From contig MNCI01038085.1 in the NCBI GenBank assembly GCA_015680685.1, forward strand, positions 914,145 through 978,144: a stretch of DNA of 64,000 bases, given 5' to 3'. A program made the translations under genes and the position numbers. Position 1 is the first letter of the stretch. The number at the start of each line of letters is the position of its first letter. Shown piece by piece: positions 33,704 to 45,891 of the stretch. Source of the stretch: Gnetum montanum. Lineage: Eukaryota > Streptophyta > Gnetopsida > Gnetales > Gnetaceae. The notes under the pieces were generated by a model. The model did no database searches. It had not been told where the DNA came from and saw only the letters and a program-made list of their open reading frames with translations.

Positions 33704-36426
33704 ATGGCCCTAAAGCATGCAGAACAAGAAGGTCCCACTCAAGGTCTGTTTAAGCAATCCAAGAGGGGTAAAGGATAGGTGCCTACTGAACAACATGTAG
33801 AGTAGGAGGAGTAATCATTCAGTATCCATCAAGAAGACCCTACCACTATGCAATCAAGATAGGTAGAAGGAGGAGCTACTGCAGTGCCTGAATAGGGACG
33901 ACACCTCATGTTTCCCCTGGAGTATGTCTAGGCCGAATTGAACTTTGAACCTTTCATGGAATTCACTCTTGAGGTTGTTAGGGACCACCTCAAGGAGTCT
34001 CCATTATGGCCTATCCTCTATGAAAGTGGTGACTGGTACTTAGGAGAAATGTATCAATTCTAGCATAGTAAAGAAGAAGGGACCACAATTAACATTTGTG
34101 GTGTATTTATTGATTTCTTTGTCCAAGCCATTGTGGAAGTATTAAACCTTTCGAATACAGGAAGTTTGTTTGTCTATCCACTTGCTCTGATGCTGATGCA
34201 TGAAAGGTTTGGTTAGATAGGGCATATGATAAAGAAGATAAGATCTATGGAGTATTAACATTGGAAGAGAAAATCTACTTTAAAATTGAAACTTATCACA
34301 TCTTTCCCACAAAAGGGTTAAATAGAATTTTAACATATGCAGCAAGAGGATGTGCAATATTTATGGGAAAGGTTAATGCTAATCTACCTCATTTATATTT
34401 CATAGAGATATTAAGGCAGTTTGAAGAATGTAAGATAGGAAAGTTTGCATTGCCCTTCCCTTGTCTCATTAGGAAGCTATGCAAGCATGCTGGTATTCAA
34501 GGATACACCAATGATGTCCTCAAGAAAGCCCAAAATGCTTCATACGCTAAACTGCTAAAGCCACCATCTACAAAGAAAATTGCTAGTGAGATGCTAGGGC
34601 CAGAATAAGAGTAAGAATAGACAGTGAGGCCCATTTCAACTCAACTTGCAAGGCCCAACCAACCTCTACGCATGGGACCTAGTCAACAACAAGAAGCAGG
34701 GCCTAGTATGAGTTAGCGAGATCAACCACCACCACCACAGGATTACCAAATGTTAATGATCCATCTTAGGGCTATCGTAGACACAGTTAGTTGGGGAAGT
34801 CATGATGATGCAAACCTCTTCCATGTCATCAATGATACCGTATGGCCCATTGTCTCTATAGATTGTGCATGGGGTAATGTGTCCAATCAAATAGGAGGAG
34901 AGGAGAGTTGTTGGTCACAATAAATTTTAGGGAATGCTGCATCACTTTAGGTGTAACTAGAAACTAGTGAAGGAGCCACAGTGGTGGTCATGCAGCACCA
35001 AGATGCAGCTGGAGCTACAGAGATGATCACAAATCATATCAAGGAATCTTTTAACGTCCCTATTGTGCCATTGGTAGATTTCATAAGAGCATGGGATGCT
35101 TAAATTTGTCCGGTCCCTCAATGACTCCTACGGAACATGAGGATGTGCTTGATCGACTACTACAAATAGGACATGTGATGACATCCTTGTTTGACATCCC
35201 ACAAGATGCGACAGTAGCATAATCAGACCTCATCTCCACCAAGGGAGAGCTTTTCATGATAGAGATGAGGGCCAAACATGCAGAAGAAAAAGTGGCAAGA
35301 CAACAAGAAAGGCTTGTAACCCTGTAGCCCACACAACAGGATCCTTCTCAATTCATTCCTTCAGACTAGCTGGATAGCTTCAAAACTGAGAAACTCAGCA
35401 AATTCCTAGCAGAAAATAAAAGGGTGGCAAAAGAAAAAGAGAAAGCTAACTAGGATGGTTCCACGGCACAAGCACAAACATACGCACACACCAAGGCACT
35501 AAAGGCCTTACAAGAAGAAAATAAACAGCTTTTTGTTGACAATCTTCAATTGACCTCTATGGAGAAATAGAAGAACATTTTCAAAGAACATTTTCAGTGA
35601 CTGCAAGAGTAGCTGATCAAGATCAACTAGGACATGAACCACTTTGCTAGGGAAAATCAAACCCTCTTAATTGAGTAGTCATGCACCATCCTTCAGAATA
35701 TGGCCGTCGAAATAAGCATGTGGAAGAATAAGGCCAAGTAGCATAAAAATTTAAAAGAACACCTTCGAGACAAGGTGGGAATGTACAAACAAATCATTGA
35801 GAAGGAGTTCCATATAGCCAAGGTCCACATCAATGCTTTTAGTGCTCAACACACTGATTTGTGGGCCATATTGGACACATGCATTTGTCCACTAGGCAAA
35901 ACTTAAGAACCGAGACTTGCAAATTATGGATCTTATAGAATACATGAAGTTGGAAAATCTATGGTATGCCAATCTAGCCATGTTGATAGTAGGGTGCTTG
36001 AGGACAGAGCTCAAGAAATAGGTAGCCACCATCTACACCATGTATGAAGTAGAATTTTCAGAACATAAGAAAACATTGTAAAAATTGGAAGTCACAAATT
36101 CTAAATTGGAGTACCAAGGACAAAAGGATGTCACAACAGACTTGGCTTACCGACTTACAGACTTTTAGAAGTACAGAGACAAAGCTAGAGCTTATGAGGA
36201 GGAATGATGGTTGTTTGTAGCTTGGTAGATCAAGGAAAATACAATGTTTCTGCAACTACCATGCCCATGGAAGGTGCCAACTCCATCAAACATTGGAGCA
36301 TTAGCATGGATGGCACAAGACCCCCAAACTAAAGAGGAGAAACTCTAGGCATTACTTAAACATCATCAAATCCCAAAACCTAGAGCACAAGATAAGGGAA
36401 AGCAACCCATGGAGGATCCACCATGA
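33704..36426 (+). pseudogene. El-4 ORF2, non-pol protein of unknown function
   Basis: Reads from ATG 33704 (MALKHAEQEGPTQG) to a stop at 36424 (...GKQPMEDPP), with stops and a frameshift near 34200. The N-terminal half has 'RDHLKESPLWPILYESGDWY', 'GTTINICGVFIDFF', then 'EEKIYFKIETYHIFPTKGLN' and 'ALPFPCLIRKLCKHAGIQGY'. The best open frame is 34261-34608. The C-terminal half is Lys/Glu/Gln-rich and coiled-coil-like ('KHAEEKVARQQERL', 'HTKALKALQEENKQL'). The N-terminal part resembles the putative plant transposon-protein domains found beside plant LTR elements (weak, from memory). No RT, protease or integrase motif is present. It is shared with El-5 42952-45702. Confidence 0.7.
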
Positions 36427-36603
36427 CCAAAAACCACATGAGTTCCACCCAATTTTGTAATTTTGGAAATTTGGCATTTTTTTGTGGTGTCCAATTTTTG
36501 TTCTATTGAGTCCTCTGCTATGGCATGAATAGATTTCATATTAGTCAATAATCCCATACCTATTCACTGTGTAATCAATGGGGCTTGTTCTCATTTTGAC
36601 TCG

Positions 36604-36633
36604 AGGATGAGATTTTATTTAGTCATGGGGGTA
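36604..36633 (+). promoter_or_regulatory. Polypurine tract of El-4
   Basis: 'aggatgagattttatttagt' leads into catgggggta, directly before the LTR start TGATGAATTGTGC. Same block as in the gag-pol elements. Confidence 0.75.
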
Positions 36634-37511
36634 TGATGAATTGTGCTTCATCTAGTTGTGATATCGGACCCACGATATTGGGTATGCGATATCACACCTA
36701 GAAGCGATATTGGATATGTGATATCATGGTTCCTATGTGGGTCTATAAATATAGATGTAGGCACATGGGAAAGGGAGTATTTAGTCAATTTTATAAGTCA
36801 ACTTTAGTGTAGGATCTTTTTGTCATTTTTCTCTCAGCCCTCTCTCTCAGTGCATACCCGTAGTGTGATGATTGTAATTGTACAGCATCCTCTATTTAAG
36901 TGTGACGTACTTGGACATACACATGATTGGAAATAAAGATCAAGATTACTTCATCATTGTAACATTCACTTAGTTTAATCATTTAGTTGTTATTGTTATT
37001 TATTGATTTCTTAGTTAACATCTCTTTAGCCTAAACTCCTATTAAACAAGAAATGAGTATGACTTTATCATGAGCATTTAAATGTGAATACTTGGTATCC
37101 CAGTAGCATACCTAGGCTATGTGCTTGGTAATCCCAGTGGTAGTCATGCATGAGGTCCAAGATGTGTATGGATGGATAAGGAACAGATACTCATCATACT
37201 TAGGCTAGCTTAGATTCTCTCCCTCCTATCTCCTCTTAGTATAACTCTCTCTCCCTTTTTCTCCTAGCTTAGCTAAGATTATTTTCCATCACCTCTAGGA
37301 GTAGCCTTAGTTTAGGAAAACATCATACAACTCACTCTAGACTAAACCATACATGAAAAAGCATATACTAGTCTAGGTGGGAAGATAGAAAACTACGATT
37401 AGTGAGTAACTATCTAGATACCATAACTAGCCCTTTGCGAAGTTCGACTGGATCGTGTGTGAAACACTCATATTCATATGGTTGAGTGTAGGAATACCTC
37501 GCCACTCATCA
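36634..37511 (+). repeat. El-4 3' LTR
   Basis: 878 bp, TGATGAATTGTGC ... CCACTCATCA. U3 has GATATC motifs (36658-36726) and TATAAATA at 36744-36751. The 3' half matches El-1 (1-698). Confidence 0.9.
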
Positions 37512-38371
37512 GCTCTGATATTGAATATATAATATGGAAGCTGAAATATTGGGTATTTGATATCAAGGAACAACCTTTGATACTAGGGATTTGATATCGC
37601 CTCTTTCATGCATGTGTATAAATACCATACTTATTTCCACAGTTGAGGGAGCTAGAAGATAGAGTTAGATTCATAGATTTTTGATTTCAAGCTTTGTTAG
37701 TTTTCAATGCATGTCCACAATGTGATGTTAATTAATTATACGACATCCTTATTTGAGTGTTTTGTACTTGGACACATTAGATATTTGACAATAAAGATCA
37801 AGATTACTTCCATCATTACAACATCCACTTAGCTTGTTTACTACTTTTAATTGCTTAAATGTTTATAGTTTTCCTTAATTAATATTTTCATTCATTACTC
37901 TTTACTATTTTTTTCATTGAGTGGAATGAGTACAACTAATTGTGAGCACTTAAGTGTAGTTACTTAGTAACCTAGTAGTGTTTTGTTTAGTATACCTAGT
38001 GAGGTATGCTTGGTAATCCTAGCGATAGTTACACAAAGGCCAAGGTGTGTGCAAATGGTTAGGGATGGATACTTAGCACACATAGGCTAGTTTAGAATTT
38101 TATTTCCATTACTAATTAGATTAAAAGAATTAATTTATTTTTTATCATTAAGAGTATCTTAGGGTCAAACAACATCAAGGATCATATGTCTCACGCTAGA
38201 CTAAATCATACATGATAATGTTACCACTAGTCCAAGTGGGAAGATAGTGAATTGTGATCAACATATATAGATTTAGATGCACAACTAGTTCCATCCATGA
38301 AATTTGACTAGATTGTACATGAATTCTTGTGATTCATATGGTTGGCTATAGGGGTACCTCATCACTCATCA
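37512..38371 (+). repeat. El-5 5' LTR, lacking its first ~20 bases
   Basis: Aligns with 45892-46757. U3 has gatatt/gatatc motifs at 37515-37600 and TATAAATA at 37617-37624. It ends CATCACTCATCA. Confidence 0.88.
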
Positions 38372-38391
38372 TTGGAACTGTTGCTAGGGAT
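38372..38391 (+). promoter_or_regulatory. Primer-binding site of El-5
   Basis: TTGGAACTGTTGCTAGGGAT immediately follows the LTR. It is a decayed form of the tRNA-Asp-type site TGGCACCGTTGCCAAGGA of El-7. Confidence 0.75.
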
Positions 38392-38489
38392 AGTGCTAGT
38401 TATCTAGATTAGTTATATTATACACAATCACTATAAATGCATGAATGATATATCTTTTAGAAAATATTAAATCACACACATCATTAACG

Positions 38490-40998
38490 AAAAATAATGT
38501 TTCTTTCACAAGTGATAATGCATTATATGATAAGAACATTCATTAGAGAACTTATGAGATATATGTTGAGGAAAATTGAAGTGACAAACCCTATGTAGGG
38601 GTCTCATATATTCATGACCAACCTTATGCATGGACTGGCCATTCATGTAAGGTAGAGAAACCTAGAGGAGATGAAGTACGTCCAAGACTAGTGGGGGCAT
38701 AAAGGCCTAGGACCTCCTCAAAACGTAGAAAAGATAAATCAAGGGGCCTTGTGGAACACCATAGAAGCCATGGAAACCCTCCTAGTTCCTCATCTTCCTT
38801 TTCCTTTTCAACATCTATTTTTGATGAAGAGAAACATAGGTATAGAAACAAAGCTCCACAATGGAATCAAAATAAACATAGGAATCAAAACTATGAGAAA
38901 ACTGAAGGACATCAAAATGAAAATGGACAAAATCATCACAATCAAATGAATAGAAATAAAAATTTTCATCATGACACATCTAATGATAATGAACCTTGGT
39001 TGGCCACTAAGAGCCTAATGAAAATCATAAAGGCAATTAAGATACCCCAAAGGCATCATAGGGAAATTCACCTAATAAGGCTTGATATGAATAATATTCC
39101 CAAATTTGGGGGAGGCTATGATTTTGATACACAACATCATTTACAAGTATTTCATGATGGTTATGCCTTATAAAATATTGAAAGTAGGTGAGAAATATTT
39201 AAGCTCTTCCCTAGGATACTAATCAATAGAGCTTAAGTGTGGCATAGTTTGTTGAAGCTAAATTCAATCCAACAATGGTTCACCATGCTAGAATTCTTCA
39301 ATGAGGAATACAAAACCTATGCAAGGGTGTCCAACCAAATGAAACAGATCCAAGAATGGAGATAAGACTAATGTAAACCCTTGGATATGGCTTTAGATAG
39401 ATATTATTCTCTACTGAATAGATGCTTAGGCCATGGTTTCTCTGAGAAAGAGCATCTTTTTCACATCATATATGGGCTTCACAATGAAATGAGAGAGACC
39501 CTTGGGATGTGTGATTAAGGTCAATTATATAGGCTATGAATCCATTAGATCCAAGAGCTAATCAAGCATGTGGTAAAAAAAGAAGGAGAGCTATGCAAAT
39601 AGGAAAATGTTAAGAAATATCATTGGGACTTAACTCTTTAAAAGAAGAAAGTCCACATCTATGGTAAGGAGAAATAGGTAGCTCTCAATAAGGTGATCTC
39701 ACAATAAACCTTATTGATACAAAAGTCTATTGATGAAATTGAAGCAAAGTTTGATATGGTATTGAAGTGGATAAATGAGAAAGTTATAGCTTTCATAGAA
39801 ACCATAGAGGGAAATTAATGCATAATGAATCAAGTGATCATAGTAACGGAGGAAGAAGAACCAAGAAATAGCTAGGAACACTTCTTGGAAAATAGGGAAC
39901 ATGGCTAAAGAAAATAAGGATATAGACTAAACAACAACAAAAGATGAAAAATTTGACATTTGCATGTATGACCACTTGAGGGGCTACTATTTAGTCATGC
40001 CACATACACATGAGTATTTGGATTTTACGTTAAATCCCAAGTTCATATAGGAGCACATGCTCAGGAAATTACATTTTCCAAAAGGTAATCATAGATAGTC
40101 CTACACCCAATTGTACTATCCTAGGGGGACTTTGTACCAACCTCAAAACTATCATCAACCACAATGGAAAAACCCACAATCATAAAGGAGGCCTTCACCA
40201 AACCATACAAACCCTTGCTACCAATAGAACCCATATAGTTATTATGTTAAAACAACCTATTTTTCCAACTAGTTCTATGGACTCTACTTCAAATTGCTAC
40301 CATCACTCTCTCGATTATCATCAACCAATGACATCTCCTGAAGGATCACCACCTCACACCTCTTACCCTCCATCCTATCCTTGATATTCTCATGCTTCAC
40401 CCCATCAAATGTCACTTCGAACAACATAGGAAGGCTTAACACCATAACATTAATAAAAGAATGTCTCTTGTGCTACAAATGTGCATATACATGCTAATGC
40501 CAGTAGGTTCACATCATAATCTCAAAAATGTCCTTTCTTTATGATGGATCCCATGTGTAACTATAACACTTATGGACATACCACATTATCCAACGTAACA
40601 TAATGAAAATCTAGTGCAATGCCTTCCATTTCACAACCAACATCCTCTGATCCTACACAAGGGCCACGATCCATTGTTACTCCAACATCTAATAGAAGTA
40701 ATGAATCTAGTATTGTGGAGACACAAATGATTCCATGCATGCCTAAGCATGATCAAGGGTTTAATCATGGGCTAGACATCTACAACATTGATACAACTCA
40801 TACTCTGATCGATCATACATGTAACAACCAAGTATGTGAACAACCACCTATCTAGACCACCACCACTAGACCAAGAGACACCCAGTGGCTTGGAAATGAA
40901 ACGTTAACACTATTTAAAAAATGCATAGAGCCTATCTATCCACTTATTAATTCTTTTCATGGTCAGAAACTTAGTCATGAGGGAAAGACCCCATCTTA
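38490..40998 (+). pseudogene. El-5 gag
   Basis: The longest open stretch is 38751-39173 (140 codons): a Ser-rich then His/Asn/Arg-rich region followed by 'LDMNNIPKFGGGYDFDTQHH'. Capsid motifs continue with stops: 'FKLFPRILINRA', 'MLEFFNEEYKTYARVSNQMK', 'GLHNEMRETLGM', and near 39955 FDICMYDHLRGYY, the counterpart of the Cys/His box of El-2 with its last Cys lost. A C-terminal tail rich in Pro, Thr and Ser (40619-40855) follows, and the frame ends at about 40998. It is distinct in sequence from gag of El-2/3/6/7 but clearly related. Confidence 0.82.
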
Positions 40999-42340
40999 AC
41001 ATTTAAAATTAATAGGTGGTTTTCATCTTTTTGTTTTACAATTTTTTATCATTTTCTTATTCCTTGATATAATTTTTTCTGTCCTTTTTAACCTTTTCCA
41101 TATTTTATTTTCATTATTTGTTAGTAATCTCATTTATGAATAAAATGATCATGTATCCACTAAGGTGATGTTTTCTCTATGTTGTCAAGTTATAAGGGAC
41201 TAATTATTTGGACAATGAGGTCATGTCATCCATCCATCCATCCATCCATCCATCCCATTACCCTTGTCATAATGATATTCTTTTCCATCATCAAACTAAA
41301 AATAAATTTTTAATCATTGTTCCTAGATAGAAAAGTGTAGAATCAAGGGGGAATGTAAAGGATGTGACATCAAGGGGATTTGTGGATTTTCTTTGACCAC
41401 TTTTGTATGTTCTATAATGTTGCTAAGGTTGTAATTATATCCTTGTAGATCAAACAAAAAATGGGAGTACGAGTAAAATAAAAGGGCACTGAATAAATTT
41501 ATGAGGATTTCATTGGAAAGACATGTTACCCATGCCTAAAGTTTGGTGGTTTTTCAAAATAATTCCATAAAAAAAGCAAAATATAGAAGTAAAAAATTCC
41601 ATGAATAAACTTCGCCCTTGGACAAAAAGCCAAGTGATGCTACTCCTTGAAACTATGGTAGTCTTATGGTTGTTAAATGAAGTGATAAAATAATGTGATG
41701 TCATTGAAATGTTGTATGAACTTGGTTTGAATCTTGGAAAGAAGGGTTAGTGATTACTTAACCATTAGTAACATAAAAGGATTCATTATGCCTATGGTAC
41801 AGTACCTCATGTCCCAATTCCTACAATCCTTTCTCAAATCCATCTCATCTCATTCTCCATATGATCCTAACTTGTGGTTTTGTGTAACATAGAGTTATTT
41901 TCTCAAATTAGTGGTTTTAACATGTGTGTTTTGTTTCATGTGTATGCATTGAATTCAACCCCTCTAGTACCTATGAACATTTTTAGGTGTGATTATACAA
42001 GGAAATTTAGGGTTGAAGCTTGCTTTGTGGAGGACCCACTTGTATAACTATTGTGACTTTTACTTGTTTGACATGACTGCATCATCTTATACCTTCCAAG
42101 TGCATAAATGATAAACTCAAACCCTTTCCTTATCATATAACTAATTTTTTCTACACCTTAAGTCCAATACCCCTTTTCTTACATCTTCTAAAGCTTTTAA
42201 TGTCTCTGATTCCATGTTCTAATACGTACTAGTGTCTACATATAAATTCTCACTTACCCCATACCATTGGATTTAACCTAAAACCCTTATGCTAGTTACA
42301 AAGCTTTATTTTCCATGGTGAATGCCCTCATAATATGCAA
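40999..42340 (+). other. El-5 spacer between gag and ORF2
   Basis: About 1.35 kb without a credible frame. Blocks 'gatgtgacatcaaggggatt' (41368), 'gattcattatgcctatgg' (41780) and 'ggaggacccacttgtataac' (42030) recur in El-4. In looser form they recur in the post-integrase region of El-6, so this spacer probably derives from that region, pol being missing between it and gag. Confidence 0.6.
41227..41254 (+). repeat. (CATC)7 microsatellite
   Basis: Seven uninterrupted CATC units in the El-5 spacer. The El-4 counterpart near 31950 has only 'catctatccactcattc', so the array expanded in this copy. Confidence 0.95.
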
Positions 42341-42440
42341 AATAAAGCATCCCAATATCAACTACCCCATATTGGATTAGCCTTGACCATGAATACCTAA
42401 TATCAGGTCCATAAAAACGATATTTACGACCCCCATGGTG
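42341..42440 (+). promoter_or_regulatory. Internal ATATC cluster upstream of El-5 ORF2
   Basis: caatatcaac, catattgg, taatatcagg and cgatattta within 100 bp, at the same place as the El-4 module (33106-33200). The TATA box is not intact here. The inverted copy at 60120-60215 has tatatatata next to its ATATC motifs. Function is inferred. Confidence 0.4.
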
Positions 42441-42951
42441 TTTCAAAATCCATTATCATCATTTGTAGCTAGGGCAGTTTTTGCATTTTTCTCTCTCAAG
42501 TTAGATCTCTATGCAACCAATTTTCACACGATATATCTTACTTCATACCACTTTGATGCTCATGGTTTTTGAACCTAGTTGAACCTAGTGTGTTCAATTT
42601 AGTTGAGGGAGGATGTCTATGTGGAAAACTTAAGTTGATTTTTTGAAATTTGTTATCACCCAAAAGATATTCTAAGGGTAAGAACAATCAATCATATGAA
42701 TGTCAAACCCTTAACTTCTCTCACCCAATGAATCATAACCATCATTATAAGCCATACATAAGGGAAAATAGGCCAATTCATAAGGGTCATAAAAGATGTT
42801 AATACTTTTTGGACATTTTTTCTCAAAATTTCTCAAACTCTACATCATATGAGCTCAAACCCTCAATAGGACTAAGGTCATGAGTAAGGTATAAACTTGT
42901 TAATAATAAATGAAAAAACCTTAGTAACATCAAACCCTTAATTGATTATAG

Positions 42952-45702
42952 ATGGTCTTAAAAATGAGAACAACAAGAAGAGCCTTTTCACGGTGCAAGA
43001 AAACATCCAAGAGGTGGTAGAGGCCAACTAGAAGAACAAGGCCTACCTATTGAACATGAAGAATAAAAGGCCTAGTCATTTAGGATTCATCAAGAGGCTC
43101 CTGCTATAGGGTAGTTGGTCCAAGGAGAGCTTGCAAAACCATAGGTTCTAGTACAAGGAAAATGCCTCACATAGTCCCAGGAATGCCTTGAATCCATGTA
43201 GGAGAAATCCATGTTGACCATGATCATTGTGGAAATGAAGTTTGGGCCTTATGGCATTTTCCCCTGAGGTAGTTAGAACTCAACTTTAGGCATCACCTCT
43301 ATGGCACATTCTCTCTGAAAGTGGGGGACAGTACCTTGATGAGACATATCAATTTTGGCATAACAAGGAAGAGGGAACCACAGTCAACATTAGTGGAGTT
43401 ACTATTTTTTTTATTCAAGGAAATCATAGAGGATATGAACCTAGCAAATGTGGTGTCTAAGTCGGTGCATCTATCCATAAGGTTCGATGTAGAAACCAGA
43501 AAGTTGTAGCTAAAGTAGGCATATAATAAAGACAATAACACATACAACGAGTTGACTCTAGAAGAGAGGACTTATTTTAAGATAGGCACATACCACCTAT
43601 TCCCAAGTAAAGGTCTTAAGAGAATATAAACCTATGGGGCCAAGGGAAGTATAATATTAATGGAAAAATACAATGTCAATCTTTCCCAATTATACTTCAT
43701 AGAAATTCAAAGGCAGTTCAAAGAAAAGAAGGAAAGGAAGTCAACAATTCCATTTTCTTACCTAATTAGGAAGCTATGCAAGTGCATGAGAATTCTAGGA
43801 TACACTAATGACATTTCCAGGAGGGCTCAAAATGCTTCTTTTGCTAAGTTTCTTAAACCTACAACACCAAGAAAAGACCTTGGTAATGAACAAGAACAAG
43901 AACTATAAAATGAGCTAGAACTAGAAATGAAAACACTAATGATGTTTCTAGGAGGGCCCAAAATGCTTCTTTTTCTAAGTTTCTTAAACCTACAGCACCA
44001 AATAAAGACCTTGGTCATGAAGAAGAATAAGAACCAATAAAGGAAATAGAGTAAGAGCTTGAGCAACGATGAGAGCAACAAGTTCCACAACCACAACCAT
44101 AAGATTATTGACAAGCAATGAGTCATCTATAGTCTATAGATAAAAATCCTAGTTGGGAAAATAGGGATGAATCAAAACTCTTTTGAGTCATCAATGATGC
44201 ATTGCAACCTACAATTTCTACAAATCCATCAAGAAGGAAGATTTCTTTACAATCAAGAGGAGAAGCCTAATGGTCATAGAAAATCTTTGGAAATGCCACA
44301 TCTTTTCAAGTAATGCATGAAATAGGAGAAGGTGCTACAGTCATGATCATGCAGCACCAAGATGTGGTAGCTATAATAGCAGTTATCATAGATCACATTA
44401 AAGAATATTTTAATGTGCCTATTGTGCCCCTAGTAGACTTAAATGAAACCAGAGATGTGCAAATGCTATCTAGGACTTCGATGACTCCTACAGCCTATGA
44501 GGATGTTAGTGTAGATTACTATAGATTGAAAAAGTGATAAAAACTCTTTTTGACATCCCCAATGATATTAGTGTAGTTTAGTCAGACCTCATCACCACAA
44601 AAGAAAAGTTGCTTATGGTAGAGACTAGGGCAAAGCATGCAAAAATAGAAGTGCATCGATTGCAACAAGAACTAGCCACCTTGAGAGCTAAAAGATGGAA
44701 CCTTGCCAAATTCATCACGCCTAACTAATGGAAACAATTTCAAAAAAAGTAGCTAGGCTATTTGATTATACAAGAAATAAAATTGCAAAATAAAAAAACG
44801 AGTGGTCTAGAATACCTTAGCTACCAAAGCTTAAGCATATGCCCATAAAAATGCATTGATCACTACACAAGAGGAGAATAAATAGCTTACTACTCATAAT
44901 GCAAGGTTGACCACTATAAAGAAAAAAAATATTTTGGAGAAAGTGTCCACCAATTAAGAGAACAATTGATGAGGGTTAATCAAGACATAAGTAGATTAGC
45001 CAAAGAAAAGTTAACCCTTTCAATAAAGGAGGTCCATGCAACACATCAAAAATCTAAAATTGAGATAAGTGCATGGCAAAATGAGGCCAAGAAACATGAA
45101 AAGTTGAAGGAGCATTTCCAAGCCCAAATTAGCATGTACAAATAGATTAATGAGAAAGAATTCTAGATGGAAAAGGCCTTCATCAGTTTCATGTTAGTCC
45201 AGAATTCTAACTAGTATCCAATCTTGAATAGCTATGCCTTGGTCCATCAAGTAGAAGTAAAGAATATGTTCTTGCAAATTGAATATTTGAAAGAGTATGA
45301 AAAACATTTTATAAATAGGAAAAGTGCTCTACAAAAAATTTACATGGCAAACTTAGAATTAGAAGCAATTAAGGCTTACTACCACAAACAAAGTGGTGTA
45401 GTCTCAAAATTGGCCAAGAGATTAATGGATCACCATGAATTGAATGAAAAGGCCAAGGCCTTTGAAGTGGAATGATAGAAGTTTCTAGCTTAGTACTTAA
45501 TAGAAAATAAGATGTTCCCATAGTATTATGTCCATTGGATGTACCAATTCTAGCATGCATTGACTCATCAGCCTAGATGGTATAGGATTCAAGAATGAAG
45601 GAGGAAAAGTTACAAGTACTCCCAAATTGCTAAAAATCCCACAATTTTAACAACAAGGGAAGCTAGCCCATGGAAGAGCCACTACCTCCAAAAAATACAT
45701 GA
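42952..45702 (+). pseudogene. El-5 ORF2, non-pol protein of unknown function
   Basis: ATG at 42952 (MVLKMRTTR) to a stop at 45700, collinear with El-4 ORF2. Frames 43660-43908, 44313-44537 and 45224-45475 are the best preserved. Shared motifs are 'TLEERTYFKIGTYHLFPSKG', 'IPFSYLIRKLCKCMRILGYT', 'RRAQNASFAKFLKP' and 'VMIMQHQDV'. The C-terminal third is charged and helical in character ('QIEYLKEYEKHFINRKSALQ'). A tandem duplication of about 130 bp repeats the RRAQNASF segment (43802 and 43932). A DNA- or RNA-binding, structural or env-like role cannot be told apart from sequence alone. Confidence 0.7.
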
Positions 45703-45860
45703 TTTTTCCACCAATTTTTTTGTTTTCTCATGATGTGTGCATTTTTGTAAAACACCATTACAACATGAAAAAGCTAATTTGTGTGTTTAGTTATGTTAGT
45801 TAATAATCTCATACCTTCCTAATACTTTGTAAAGAACTTGTTCCTCATTTTGTTTAACTC

Positions 45861-45891
45861 AAGGATGAGTTTCCATTAAGTCATGGGGGTT
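45861..45891 (+). promoter_or_regulatory. Polypurine tract of El-5
   Basis: 'aaggatgagtttccattaag' then tcatgggggtt, directly before the LTR start TGATGAGTCATG. Confidence 0.75.

Larger units (their letters stand above)
31770..37511 (+). mobile_element. El-4: 5'-truncated gag+ORF2-type LTR element
   Basis: Plus strand. It holds a spacer (about 31770-33700), ORF2 (33704-36426), a polypurine tract and a 3' LTR (36634-37511). It is collinear with El-5 from about 41040 to its 3' LTR, although the LTRs belong to a different subfamily. The 5' LTR, primer site and gag are missing, and plastid DNA adjoins directly. Its 3' LTR is followed at 37512 by El-5 LTR sequence lacking its first roughly 20 bases, so El-4 was inserted in the El-5 5' LTR. 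Confidence 0.8.
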
